DNA from: DATJLQ01 sp035509415
GTDB taxonomy: Bacteria; Pseudomonadota; Alphaproteobacteria; JACZXZ01
DNA length: 30,665 bases
Direction: 5' to 3'
NCBI GenBank assembly: GCA_035509415.1
Contig: DATJLQ010000028.1
Span: forward strand, 1 to 30,665
Positions 20,402-29,021 of this stretch are shown here, in pieces; position 1 is the first letter of the stretch, and every line of letters starts with the position of its first letter. The notes under the pieces were generated by a model. That model was not told where the DNA came from, did not search any database, and worked only from the letters and a program-made list of their open reading frames with translations. A program made the translations under genes and the position numbers.

Positions 20402-20939
20402 GCCGGAACCGGTGCGGCGCGAACAGCACGTCGGCGGCCTTGCGTTGGTCGTCGCTGAGCTGATCGTAAAGCGGCTTGAACGCCGTGGCAAAGGCGGCAA
20501 GCGACTTGGCCCGGGCCGCGGCGACCTGGGCGCGCCACTCGACGCGCTGGACGGCGCTCGCGGGCTGGACCTTCCCGCCCTTCATGCCCTCGTGCAGCTT
20601 GGCCATGTCGGCAGCCCCCGCGCGGATCGCGGCGGCGAGCTTGTTCCAGGCCGGCTCCTCGGCGGGCGTGATCTTGAGCACCGCCTTGAGGAAGGCGATG
20701 CGCCCGTCGACGAAGCGGCCCTCATGGGCCCAGCCCGGCCCGCCATGGGGCCCCATGGCGATCTCTTGGTCGGCCGGCTGGCCGAGGAGGGCCGCGGGCG
20801 GCGGCGGGCCGTCGAGCACAGCCATGGGCGCGCCGGGCGGAGCCCAGCCCTGGGCGTGGGTCGCGAGCGGCACGACGACCGCGGCGGCAAGGCCGGTTGC
20901 AACGGCCGCGGCCAGCATGGTCTTGGTGTTCTTGAACAT
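20394..20939 (-). CDS. Spy/CpxP-like (LTXXQ) periplasmic protein
   Basis: A 181-residue exported protein: signal peptide about 1-28 (MFKNTKTMLAAAVATGLAAAVVVPLATHAQG), a Pro/Gly-rich linker, then a helical domain with RIAFLKAVLKITPAEEPAWNKLAAAIR and a C-terminal YDQLSDDQRKAADVLF that fits the LTxxQ motif. Relatives of CpxP and Spy are small chaperones or sensors of envelope stress. The ATG at 20939 is preceded by GAGGTG at good distance; a GTG at 20948 is the alternative. It is the first gene of the ECF operon, so it is probably both regulated by and feeding back on the sigma factor. Confidence 0.85.
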   Translation of the reverse strand: MFKNTKTMLAAAVATGLAAAVVVPLATHAQGWAPPGAPMAVLDGPPPPAALLGQPADQEIAMGPHGGPGWAHEGRFVDGRIAFLKAVLKITPAEEPAWNKLAAAIRAGAADMAKLHEGMKGGKVQPASAVQRVEWRAQVAAARAKSLAAFATAFKPLYDQLSDDQRKAADVLFAPHRFRHG

Positions 20940-21179
20940 CGAGGGCACCTCAGAATGGTTTCAAGCTGTCCTTCGCGCGACCCATCCAGCCTTTCGATCC
21001 CCGCTGGGTCACGCCCTAATATACGGAGCAAGGGCCGCGACCTTGCGCCGGCCGACCCGGGCCGCGGCGCCGGGGCGCGCGCTCAGGAATTTGAAATCTC
21101 AGGCTAAATCAGCGTTTTGTAGAACCGCCCCGGCGCCGCCCAGAAATCGGCCGGCGGGCGGCGTCCACGCCCGGCGGCG

Positions 21180-21749
21180 TCACTCGACGGGATGGGCGCG
21201 GTTATAGGCGAGATCGGCGGGCGAGAGCTGGTAGCCGACCCAGATCTCGAGGCTGCCGCCGTTCTGCGGATACTTGATGGGGATGGTCTGGCGCAACGAG
21301 TCGACCAGGCTGGTCGCGGTGGCGCCGGCGCCGAAGGCGAGCTGAAGCGGGAAATCCTTCTTCGCCAGGATCTCGCCCTGGAGATTCACGATGGCGACGA
21401 AATAGCGCAGCTCGACCGTGTCCGCGGGACGCCCGGGCGGGCGCGTCGCGTCGAACTTGACCGCCAGCGCCACGTCGATCTTGTCGTAGGTGCTCGAATC
21501 GTAGGTGCAGTTGAGCTTCGCGTCGTCGATCGAGGCGACGTAGCGCAGATTGGCCGCATTCTCCGCCGCCCCCGGCGTGAAGCGCGTCACCTGGGAGGCG
21601 TCGCGCAGAATCTTGGCCGCGGGGCATGGAAGCTCGCCCGTGATCTGGCACGCGCCCAGGGCCGCGAGCGCGAGCATCGCGACCGCGGCCGCCGCCGCCG
21701 GGTGAAGGGCGCGCCTCTCGAGCCGCGCGATGAGGCTCCCGGGGCGCAT
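21180..21749 (-). CDS. Predicted lipoprotein of unknown function
   Basis: A 189-residue protein with a lipoprotein signal: a basic N-terminus (MRPGSLIARLERR), a hydrophobic run and the lipobox LGAC, with lipidated Cys34. The mature part has alternating short strands (ANLRYVASIDDAKLNCTY, KIDVALAVKFDA, VELRYFVAIVNLQGEILAKKDFPLQLAF) and ends SLEIWVGYQLSPADLAYNRAHPVE. I recognise it as a type found in alphaproteobacteria but know no function. The start at 21749 lies two bases after the CDGSH gene stop, so the two genes form an operon. Longer upstream frames only run through that gene. Confidence 0.82.
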   Translation of the reverse strand: MRPGSLIARLERRALHPAAAAAVAMLALAALGACQITGELPCPAAKILRDASQVTRFTPGAAENAANLRYVASIDDAKLNCTYDSSTYDKIDVALAVKFDATRPPGRPADTVELRYFVAIVNLQGEILAKKDFPLQLAFGAGATATSLVDSLRQTIPIKYPQNGGSLEIWVGYQLSPADLAYNRAHPVE

Positions 21750-21751
21750 GA

Positions 21752-21991
21752 TCAAAGCTTGCCGTGCGTCCCGTCGCAAAGCGGCTTGTGGCCGGAATGC
21801 TTGCAGCCGCAGAAATAGACCGTCTTCGATTCGGGCGCCTTCCATTGCTGCGGCGTGAAGGCGCTTCCCTTGTGGGAGCCGTCGCAGAAGGGCTGCGACT
21901 TGCTTTGCCCGCAGGCGCACCACCAATATTCCTCGCCCGCCGCGACCTCGATCGCGAACGGACCCTTCTGGGCAATTTTCGGCGCCGTCAT
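21752..21991 (-). CDS. CDGSH iron-sulfur domain protein
   Basis: A 79-residue protein with two CDGSH motifs: C25-x-C27, C36 and H40 in CACGQSKSQPFCDGSHKG, and C61-x-C63, C72 and H76 in CGCKHSGHKPLCDGTHG. Each motif (three Cys, one His) is expected to bind a labile 2Fe-2S cluster. Small dual-CDGSH proteins are probable redox or Fe-S handling factors; no partner is established here. The ATG at 21991 follows GAGGGA by a few bases, fixing the start. The region further upstream contains an 18-base duplication (21991-22060 area) read as AHGSRA twice, which is not part of the protein. Confidence 0.92.
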   Translation of the reverse strand: MTAPKIAQKGPFAIEVAAGEEYWWCACGQSKSQPFCDGSHKGSAFTPQQWKAPESKTVYFCGCKHSGHKPLCDGTHGKL

Positions 21992-22234
21992 CGATCCCTC
22001 ATTTGTCGCTCTCGATCCATGCGCCGCGCGCGATCCGTGCGCCGAATTCGCTCCGGCGCCCGCGCGGCGGACCGGCCGGAGGGCCGTCCGTAGCGTCGCG
22101 GACTTTAGGGGAGCGCCCCCGGCCGCACAAGCCCCGCGACGCGCGGAAGCGGCCGTCCGGGCCCGACTCCGGCTTGCCTTTTGCCGTCCCGTGCCTGTTG
22201 CCCTCAAGGCGCCGAGCGGTCAGATTAGGGCCCC

Positions 22235-23194
22235 ATGGCGGTTTATACCGAAGTCTCCGATCGCGACCTCGCTTCCTTTCTCGCCCAGTACGATCTGGGC
22301 GCGGTGACCGCCTTGAAGGGCATCGCCGAGGGGGTGGAGAACTCGAACTACCTGCTCCAGACCGCGCGCGGCATCTACATCCTCACCCTCTACGAGAAGC
22401 GCGTCGCGCCCGACGATCTGCCTTTTTTCCTCGGCCTCATGGACCATCTCGCGCGCCAGGGATTCGCGTGCCCGGTGCCGGTCCGGGGCAAGGACGGCAA
22501 CAGCCTGCGCGAGCTGTGCGGCCGGCCCGCCGCGATCGTGACCTTCCTCTCGGGCATGTGGCCGCGGCGCATCGAGCGGCGCCATTGCGCCGAGCTCGGC
22601 GACGCCATGGCGCGGCTCCACGTCGCCGGCCTCTCGTTCGAGATGAAGCGCGCCAACGCGCTCGGGCCGGGCGGCTGGCGCGGCCTCTACGAGGCGTGCG
22701 ACAGCCGCGCCGACGAGGTGAGCCCGGGGCTCGCGTCCCTGCTTGCGGCCGAGCTCGATTTCCTCGAGGAGAACTGGCCCGAGACCCTGCCCGAGGGCGT
22801 GATCCACGCGGATCTCTTCCCCGACAACGTGTTCTTCCTCGGCAACAAGCTCTCGGGCGTCATCGACTTCTACTTCGCGTGCAACGATTTCCTGAGCTAC
22901 GACATCGCCGTGTGCCTGAACGCCTGGTGCTTCGAGACCGATTTGAGCTTCAACGTCACCAAGGCGCGCGCGCTCCTCTCGAGCTACCGCAAGCGCCGCA
23001 CGCTCGCCGAGGCGGAGGTCGCGGCCTTGCCCATCCTCGCGCGCGGCAGCGCGTTGCGCTTTCTGCTCACGCGCCTCTACGACTGGCTCAATCACCCGGC
23101 GGGCGCCTATGTGCGCCCCAAGGACCCGCGCGAGTATCTGGCGAAGCTCCGCTTCCACCAGGGCCTCGAGCGGCCCTCGCAATACGGTCTCTGA
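22235..23194 (+). CDS. thrB: Homoserine kinase, ThrB2 (APH-like) type
   Basis: Phosphorylates homoserine to O-phosphohomoserine, the substrate of threonine synthase. The 319-residue protein belongs to the aminoglycoside-phosphotransferase fold: nucleotide loop GIAEGVENSNYLL, catalytic loop VIHADLFPDNVFF (H191, D193, N198) and metal-binding D211 in GVIDFYFACND. The N-terminal MAVYTEVSDRDLASFLAQYDLG is the usual start for ThrB2 in proteobacteria. The start ATG at 22235 follows TAGGGG. The stop overlaps the rnhA start by one base. The thrC gene for the next step is at the right edge of the window, about 7 kb away, not in the same operon. Confidence 0.95.
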   Translation: MAVYTEVSDRDLASFLAQYDLGAVTALKGIAEGVENSNYLLQTARGIYILTLYEKRVAPDDLPFFLGLMDHLARQGFACPVPVRGKDGNSLRELCGRPAAIVTFLSGMWPRRIERRHCAELGDAMARLHVAGLSFEMKRANALGPGGWRGLYEACDSRADEVSPGLASLLAAELDFLEENWPETLPEGVIHADLFPDNVFFLGNKLSGVIDFYFACNDFLSYDIAVCLNAWCFETDLSFNVTKARALLSSYRKRRTLAEAEVAALPILARGSALRFLLTRLYDWLNHPAGAYVRPKDPREYLAKLRFHQGLERPSQYGL

Positions 23195-23673
23195 TGACGG
23201 GCGCCAAACATCCGGCCGAAGCCGCGCGCGCGGACGCCGTCGAGATTTTCACCGACGGGGCCTGCAGCGGCAATCCGGGCCCGGGCGGCTGGGGCGCCGT
23301 GCTGGTCTGGAATGGGGCGACGCGCGAGCTCAAGGGCGGCGAGCCCGCCACCACCAACAACCGCATGGAGCTCATGGCGGCGATCGCGGCCATCGAGGCC
23401 TTGAAGCGCGCGGTGCCCGCGCGCATCCACACCGACAGCGTCTATCTCAAGGACGGCATCACGCGCTGGATCCTGCGCTGGAAGGCGAACGGCTGGCGCA
23501 CGTCGGACAAGAAGCCGGTCAAGAACGTCGATCTCTGGCAGCGCCTCGATCGGGCGCTCGCGGGCCACCAAGTCGCTTGGCATTGGGTCAAGGGCCATGC
23601 CGGCCACGCGGGCAACGAGCATGCCGACCGGCTCGCGCGCGACGGCATGGCGCCTTATCTAACCGAGCGCTGA
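23194..23673 (+). CDS. rnhA: Ribonuclease HI
   Basis: Degrades RNA in RNA-DNA hybrids. The 159-residue enzyme has all expected active-site residues: D21 in IFTDGACSGNPGPGGWG, E59 in NNRMELMAAI, D81 in HTDSVYLKDGI, H135 in VKGHAGHAGNEHADRLA and D145. The basic handle region (ILRWKANGWRTSDKKPVKN) is present. Start and thrB stop share a base (TGATG), giving coupled translation; the thrB - rnhA pair is a common alphaproteobacterial order. The window therefore encodes both type HI and type HII enzymes. Confidence 0.97.
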   Translation: MTGAKHPAEAARADAVEIFTDGACSGNPGPGGWGAVLVWNGATRELKGGEPATTNNRMELMAAIAAIEALKRAVPARIHTDSVYLKDGITRWILRWKANGWRTSDKKPVKNVDLWQRLDRALAGHQVAWHWVKGHAGHAGNEHADRLARDGMAPYLTER

Positions 23674-23697
23674 AGGGTTCCGGGGGACGCGACGGAC

Positions 23698-24621
23698 ATG
23701 GCGCGGCGCAAGGTCAAACGGCGGGGCGGCGGCGGCATGGGCTGGGAGGTGAAGCGGCCCGAGCGCTCCATGTTCCGCTTCCGCCGCGACCAGTCGGCCG
23801 ACGTGGTGCGCCGCGGCGACCGCTGGAACACGGGCGACTTCTACCATTGGTTCCAGACCCTCCCGCTTCCGGCGGCACTCCTCGCCTGCGCGGCACTCTA
23901 CCTTGCGCTCAACCTCGTCTTCGCGCTCGGCTATCTGGCGCTGCCGGGCCAGGTCGCGGGCGTCAGGCCGGGCGATTTCATGGACGCGCTCTTCTTCAGC
24001 ATCGAGACCTTCTCGACCATCGGCTACGGCGTCATGTATCCGACGTCGTTTTCGGCCCACGTGCTGGTATCGATCGAATCGCTCTTCGGCATCCTCACCT
24101 TCGCCCTCATCACGAGCCTCCTCTTCATGCGCTTCACGCGTCCGCGCGCGCGCATCCTGTTCAGCAAAGTGGCGGTGGTGTCGCCCTTCGAAGGGGTTCC
24201 GACCCTCACGTTCCGCATGGCGAACGAGCGCGGCAACCAGATCCTCCAGGCCGAGGTGCGCGCGACCCTGGTGCGCGACGAGCTCACCAAGGAAGGGAAG
24301 CCGTTCCGGCGCCAGCACGAGCTTAAGCTCGCACGCAACCAGAGCTCGTTCTTCGGGCTTTCCTGGACCGTGATGCATCCGATCGATCCGGCGAGCCCGC
24401 TTCACGGCGCCGACGGAGAGGCGCTCGAGGCGACCGAGGCCGAGATCGTGGTGCTCGTGACCGGGATCGACGACACGCTCAACCAGCAGGTCCACGCGCG
24501 CTTCAGCTACACGGCGGCGGAGATTCTATGGGACCGGCGCTTCGTCGACATTCTCGCGCGGCTCGCGGACGGGCGCCGGCTCGTCGACATGACGCGCTTC
24601 CACGACACCGAGCCCGCTTGA
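23698..24621 (+). CDS. KirBac-type inward-rectifier potassium channel
   Basis: A 307-residue channel with a basic N-terminus, an amphipathic slide helix before WFQTLPLPAALLACAALYLALNLVFALGYL (TM1, about 57-80), a pore helix and filter FFSIETFSTIGYG (TIGYG at 107-111), TM2 (about 122-145) and a C-terminal immunoglobulin-like cytoplasmic domain to the end. The pattern VSPFEGVPTLTFRMANERGNQILQAEVRATLV is characteristic of KirBac. Unusual: the filter is followed by VMYP, where most KirBac and eukaryotic Kir channels have an acidic residue. The start ATG at 23698 is 24 bases after rnhA, so cotranscription with thrB and rnhA is possible. Confidence 0.93.
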   Translation: MARRKVKRRGGGGMGWEVKRPERSMFRFRRDQSADVVRRGDRWNTGDFYHWFQTLPLPAALLACAALYLALNLVFALGYLALPGQVAGVRPGDFMDALFFSIETFSTIGYGVMYPTSFSAHVLVSIESLFGILTFALITSLLFMRFTRPRARILFSKVAVVSPFEGVPTLTFRMANERGNQILQAEVRATLVRDELTKEGKPFRRQHELKLARNQSSFFGLSWTVMHPIDPASPLHGADGEALEATEAEIVVLVTGIDDTLNQQVHARFSYTAAEILWDRRFVDILARLADGRRLVDMTRFHDTEPA

Positions 24622-24660
24622 GGCGCGGCGCCGCGCGATCGCGCGCCAACTTCGCGCGTT

Positions 24661-24805
24661 CCTCATCCTGAAGAACTCCGCCGCCCTCCTTCGAGACGCC
24701 TGCTATGCAGGCTCCTCGGGATGAGGCGCAGCGGGCTTCGCCCGCCTCTTTCCAGGCAAGAGGCACGCTACGCGCGCCAGGTGTCTCGAAGGATGCGGGC
24801 GCGCC
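24661..24805. repeat. Dispersed palindromic element between convergent genes
   Basis: Starts CCTCATCCTGAAGAAC and contains CTCCTTCGAGACGCC, CTCCTCGGGATGAGG and finally GTGTCTCGAAGGATG. It is the same family as the elements at 2440-2512 and 3699-4395. It fills the interval between the Kir channel stop and the minus-strand peroxiredoxin stop; no gene is visible. Confidence 0.7.
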
Positions 24806-24810
24806 AGAAC

Positions 24811-25299
<489 letters not shown>

Positions 25300-25436
25300 C
25301 GCCCTACCCCTTCCGTTTCGGCCCGCGCGCGAGCCTTCGTTGCCGTCTGCCGCCGCATTTTCGAGCGGCCCGGGCGCCCGGGCCGCGGCCCCATAGATAC
25401 CCGATCCGGGCCTCGAATCCAGCCCCCTCGTGGCCC

Positions 25437-27683
25437 CTAATCGCGCGCCGCGTGCTTCGCGGCCGAGGCCTCGACGAGCGCCGTGCGCACCGCGTCGGGT
25501 GTCAGGAGCTCGGGCAAGGCGACGCCCTGCGGTGCCCCCGGCCCGTAGACCGCGTTGAACGGGATGCCGTAGCGCCCGAAGCTCGCGAGATAGCGCGCGA
25601 TCTCGTCCGACGGGCGGGTCCAGTCCGCCATCATGCGTACCACGCCGGGCGCGGCCAGGAGCTCGGCCGTGGGGTCGCGCTCGAGGACCAGGGTCCGGTT
25701 CGCCTTGCAGGTGAGGCACCAATCGGCGGTCACGTCGACGAACACGACCTTCCCCTGGGCCACGAGGCTCGGGATTTGGGCTTGAGCGAAGGGCTCCCAC
25801 CCCACGAGCCGATCCTCGGCCGGGGCCGCGTTCCCGGGCGGCAGCTTCGAGGGCAACGCGAAGGCGAGCACGACCAGGGCCGCGAGGCCCGCGACGGACG
25901 AGCGCCGCGTGTAGTCGGGCCAAAGCCGGCGCGCGAGAAAGACGAGCGGGATGCCGGCGAGCGCCGCCCCCACGGCGAGGGCCGCCTGGGACCCGATTTC
26001 CTCGACCATGACCGAGACCAGCCACGCCGCGGTCGCGGCGAGCGCGAGGCCGAGAATCGCCTTGAGCGCCACCATCCAGCGCCCGCCATGGGGCATGTGG
26101 CGCACCGACGCCGGGAACGCCGCGATCGCGAGATAGGGTGCGGCGAGGCCGAGGCCGAGGGTCAGGAAGATCGCCGCGATCTCGCCCGGGCCGCGCGCGA
26201 GCGCGAATCCCAAGGCGGTGCCGACGAAGGGCGCCGAGCATGGCGTGGCAAGAAGGGTCGCGAAGGCACCGGTCACGAAATGGCCCGCCATGTCGCGCCG
26301 CGTCGCGGCGACCGTGTCCTCGACCGCGACCGAGAGGAATCCCGGCAGCCGCAGCTCGTAGAGGCCCCAGAGATTGGCCGCGAAGAAGCTGCACACGAGG
26401 GCGAGGCTCGTGAGGAAGATCGGCTCCTGGAACTGGATGCCCCAGCCGACCGCCCCGCCCGCGAGCTTGAGGCCGATCGCGGCCGCGGCGAGCGCGAGGA
26501 ACGAGACCACGACCCCCGCGGCGGACGCGAGGAAGCTGAGCCGGATCGAGCGCAGCGCGGCACCCCGATGGCCGACGATGCCGAGGAGCTTCAAGGACAA
26601 AACCGGCAGCACGCAGGGCATGAGATTGAGCACGAGCCCGCCGAGAAGCGCCAAGCCGATCATGGCGAGAAGCTCGCCGACCTCGCTCGATTGCGTCGCG
26701 GCCTTCGGCGCGATGCGCGTCTCCATCGAGCGCGCGCCGTCGACGAGCGTGAGCGTGAGCGGCGTGGCGCGCCAATCGGGCCAGACCTTGCCCGCACTCG
26801 AGATCGGGAGACGCAAGAGGGCGTCATGGCCGTCGGCATCGAGGGTCACGCGCGGTGCGGCGAAGGCGAGGCCCGGCGGCCCCTCGACGAAAAGATCGGG
26901 ACGGTGGAACGGCTCGCGCGCGTGCGCCGCGACCTCGAGCACCGGACGCTCGCGCGTGCCGCCGATCTTAGCGCTCACGATCGAGAGTCCGGCGGCGACG
27001 CCGTCGCGCGGCACCGCGTTCTCGAAGCGGTCGATGAGCTGGATGAAGCGGGACGGCGTCGCCGGCCCCGCGGGAAGGGTGAGCGCCAACTTGGCCGTGC
27101 GCGGCACGCAAATCTCGCGGCACACGAGATAGTCGACCTTGAGCTCGAGGGCGACGGGTTCCCCCGGTCGCGCGGGCTCGAGATCGATCGGAAGCACCAC
27201 GCGATCGTGGTAGCCGAACGTGTCGAGGCCGAGCACCGAGAAGCGCTCGGGCGCCGGCCATTCGAGCGTGGCGCGTTTCAGATTATCCGAGCCGGTCCAA
27301 TCGAGCGCCGGCGGAAAGCCCGCCGCCCCCGGACTGCGCCAATAAATCTTCCAGCCCGCATTGAGCACGAAGTCGAGACCCAGGCGGAGGCGCGTCGCGT
27401 CGCCGACCGCCTCCGTCGCCGAGACGAGACGCAGCGTCGCCTGCTCGTTCGCGACCACGTCTGAGGCGCCGGGCGTGCTCGTCCCGGGCGAGGCGGCGGT
27501 GAAATTCGGCAGGGCCGTCGAGGGCGCTTCGAGGAAGGATTGGGCGCCGGCAATGGGAGCCGCGGCCACGAACGCGAGCGCCAGTGCGGCAAAAAGGCGC
27601 AGGCCGCGAGCGATCGCGCCACGCCCCAGCCGCGGCGCGGCACGCCCGATTCCGGCCTTTTTCGTTTTCCGGCCCTGTGACAT
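25437..27683 (-). CDS. DsbD/ScsB-like thiol:disulfide interchange protein
   Basis: A 748-residue inner-membrane reductant conduit. Order of parts: signal peptide (about 27-48), a large periplasmic N-terminal domain with CREICVP (the CxxxC-type redox pair of ScsB), a CcdA-like membrane domain with cysteines in LMPCVLPVLSLK and TPCSAPFVG, and a C-terminal thioredoxin-like domain with WCLTC. Electrons from cytoplasmic thioredoxin would pass through the membrane to periplasmic partners, possibly including the DsbA-like protein in this window or cytochrome c maturation proteins. The ATG at 27683 is preferred because a promoter with -10 TATAAC sits only six bases upstream; an in-frame GTG at 27734 would add 17 residues and overlap that promoter. 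Downstream is a Prx5 gene. Confidence 0.93.
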   Translation of the reverse strand: MSQGRKTKKAGIGRAAPRLGRGAIARGLRLFAALALAFVAAAPIAGAQSFLEAPSTALPNFTAASPGTSTPGASDVVANEQATLRLVSATEAVGDATRLRLGLDFVLNAGWKIYWRSPGAAGFPPALDWTGSDNLKRATLEWPAPERFSVLGLDTFGYHDRVVLPIDLEPARPGEPVALELKVDYLVCREICVPRTAKLALTLPAGPATPSRFIQLIDRFENAVPRDGVAAGLSIVSAKIGGTRERPVLEVAAHAREPFHRPDLFVEGPPGLAFAAPRVTLDADGHDALLRLPISSAGKVWPDWRATPLTLTLVDGARSMETRIAPKAATQSSEVGELLAMIGLALLGGLVLNLMPCVLPVLSLKLLGIVGHRGAALRSIRLSFLASAAGVVVSFLALAAAAIGLKLAGGAVGWGIQFQEPIFLTSLALVCSFFAANLWGLYELRLPGFLSVAVEDTVAATRRDMAGHFVTGAFATLLATPCSAPFVGTALGFALARGPGEIAAIFLTLGLGLAAPYLAIAAFPASVRHMPHGGRWMVALKAILGLALAATAAWLVSVMVEEIGSQAALAVGAALAGIPLVFLARRLWPDYTRRSSVAGLAALVVLAFALPSKLPPGNAAPAEDRLVGWEPFAQAQIPSLVAQGKVVFVDVTADWCLTCKANRTLVLERDPTAELLAAPGVVRMMADWTRPSDEIARYLASFGRYGIPFNAVYGPGAPQGVALPELLTPDAVRTALVEASAAKHAARD

Positions 27684-27689
27684 GGCGGT

Positions 27690-27718
27690 GTTATAGAACG
27701 CTCGGCCGCGGATCACAA
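27690..27718 (-). promoter_or_regulatory. Promoter of the ScsB-like gene, probably leaderless
   Basis: On the minus strand TTGTGA (27713-27718) and TATAAC (27690-27695) are 17 bases apart. The -10 box ends six bases before the ATG at 27683, so transcription should start at or next to the A of the start codon. No Shine-Dalgarno sequence is present, consistent with a leaderless mRNA. Confidence 0.55.
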
Positions 27719-27805
27719 ACCGGGCCCGCTTCACAAAGTTGTGTTACGCTTCCGATCTCGCTGGAGCCGGCGATGCGCCAAAGTACGACGATCCAAGGTG
27801 CGACC

Positions 27806-28378
27806 ATGATGAACGACGACGCGGACTCCTATCTTTCGGGACAGCTCCTCATCGCGATGCCGACGATGCAGGATGACCGCTTCAAGCGCACCATCATCTA
27901 CATGTGCGCGCACAACGCGGACGGCGCGATGGGCCTCGTGGTCAATCGCCTGATCGACGCGTTGAGCTTCCCCGATCTCCTGGAGCAGCTCGGCATCACC
28001 GCGCGCCACCCGGTCGACGACATCCGCGTCCATTTCGGCGGGCCGGTCGATTCGGGCCGCGGCTTCGTGCTGCATTCGAGCGACTTCCGCGCCGAGGGCA
28101 CGCTGCCGGTGGACGCGACCGCGGCCCTCACGGCCTCGGTCGACATTCTGCGCGCGATCGCGGACGGGCGCGGCCCGCGCCGCTCGCTCTTGGCGCTCGG
28201 CTATGCGGGCTGGGGTCCGGGTCAACTCGAATCCGAGATTCAGGCGAATGGCTGGCTCAACGTGCCCGCCGACGAGGCGCTGGTGTTCGACGGCGCGATC
28301 GAGACCAAATGGCAGCGCGCCCTCTCGAAGCTCGGCGTCGACGCGCGCATGCTGTCGGATTCCGCCGGCCACGCCTGA
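27806..28378 (+). CDS. YqgE/AlgH family protein (DUF179)
   Basis: A 190-residue member of the YqgE/AlgH family, conserved widely in proteobacteria without a settled function. Recognisable blocks are YLSGQLLIAMPTMQDDRFKRTIIYMCAHNADGAMGLVVNR, VHFGGPVDSGRGFVLHS and LLALGYAGWGPGQLESEIQANGWL. The start at 27806 follows AAGGTG by five bases and matches the usual family N-terminus; the ATG at 27773 (after GGAG) would add 11 residues. It is divergent from the ScsB-like gene, an arrangement I have seen in alphaproteobacteria. Confidence 0.93.
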   Translation: MMNDDADSYLSGQLLIAMPTMQDDRFKRTIIYMCAHNADGAMGLVVNRLIDALSFPDLLEQLGITARHPVDDIRVHFGGPVDSGRGFVLHSSDFRAEGTLPVDATAALTASVDILRAIADGRGPRRSLLALGYAGWGPGQLESEIQANGWLNVPADEALVFDGAIETKWQRALSKLGVDARMLSDSAGHA

Positions 28379-28393
28379 CGCACGCTTCCACGT

Positions 28394-29011
28394 CTACTCG
28401 TAATCGTTCTCCTCCGAGCGCGCATAGCCCGCCTCGTCGGCGAGCAGCGCGAACAGGAGATGATCGCACCAGGCGCCGTTGATGCGGAGATACTTCGTGG
28501 CGTATCCCTCCTGGCGGAAGCCGAGCTTCTTGAGCACGCCCTGGCTCGCCTCATTGCTCGGCAGGCACGCCGCCTCGAGCCGGTGCAGGTGGAGCGTCTG
28601 GTAGGCGAAGGCGAGCACGAGCTCGAGCGCTTCGGACATGAAGCCCTGGCGCGCATGGGGCCGGCCGACCCAATAGCCGAGGGTCCCCGTCTGGGCGACG
28701 CCGCGGCGCACGTTGCCGATCGTCACGCCCCCGACCAGCGCGCTGCCGTTCTGCTGGAAGATGAAGAAGCTGTAGCCCGAATCCTCGCGCCAATCGATGC
28801 CGTAACGCCGGAGACGCCTTCGGTACGCCTCGCGCGTGAGCGCGTCGTGCGGCCAGGTCGGCTCCCAGGGGAGGAGGAAATCGCGGCTCGCCTCCCGCAG
28901 CTCGGCCCAGGGGCGCCAGTCGCGGTCCTCGGGCGGACGCAGATAGATGCGCTCGTTCGCGAGGCGCGTCGGCGCGGGCGGCGATCCGGAACTGGGCCTC
29001 AGGAGCCGCAT
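28394..29011 (-). CDS. RimJ/RimL-type GNAT acetyltransferase
   Basis: A 205-residue N-acetyltransferase. The motif order is that of the RimJ group: ERIYLRPPEDRDWRPWAELREASRDFLLPWEPTWP at the N-terminus, the acetyl-CoA-binding segment LGYWVGRPHARQGFMSEALELVLAFAYQTL (with the R/Q-x-x-G-x-A-like loop RQGFMSEA), then HRLEAACLPSNEASQGVLKKLGFRQEGYATKYLRINGAW. Members acetylate ribosomal protein N-termini (RimJ: S5) or other amines; the substrate here is inferred. It begins 10 bases after the M16 peptidase stop and is the last gene of the thrC - M16 - rimJ operon. Confidence 0.9.
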   Translation of the reverse strand: MRLLRPSSGSPPAPTRLANERIYLRPPEDRDWRPWAELREASRDFLLPWEPTWPHDALTREAYRRRLRRYGIDWREDSGYSFFIFQQNGSALVGGVTIGNVRRGVAQTGTLGYWVGRPHARQGFMSEALELVLAFAYQTLHLHRLEAACLPSNEASQGVLKKLGFRQEGYATKYLRINGAWCDHLLFALLADEAGYARSEENDYE

Positions 29012-29021
29012 TCTCGCCCCG

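Noticed and set aside
22003..22207. Longer N-terminus for the CDGSH protein
   Set aside because: It is Arg/Ala low complexity with an internal 18-base duplication; GAGGGA directly before 21991 defines the start.
25300..26775. N-terminal extension of the peroxiredoxin into a 654-residue fusion
   Set aside because: The extension is an Arg/Gly-rich alternate frame of the ScsB-like gene; the peroxiredoxin has its own ribosome site at 25299.
25452..27464. Plus-strand open frame opposite the ScsB-like gene
   Set aside because: Charged low-complexity antisense frame caused by high GC; no family similarity.
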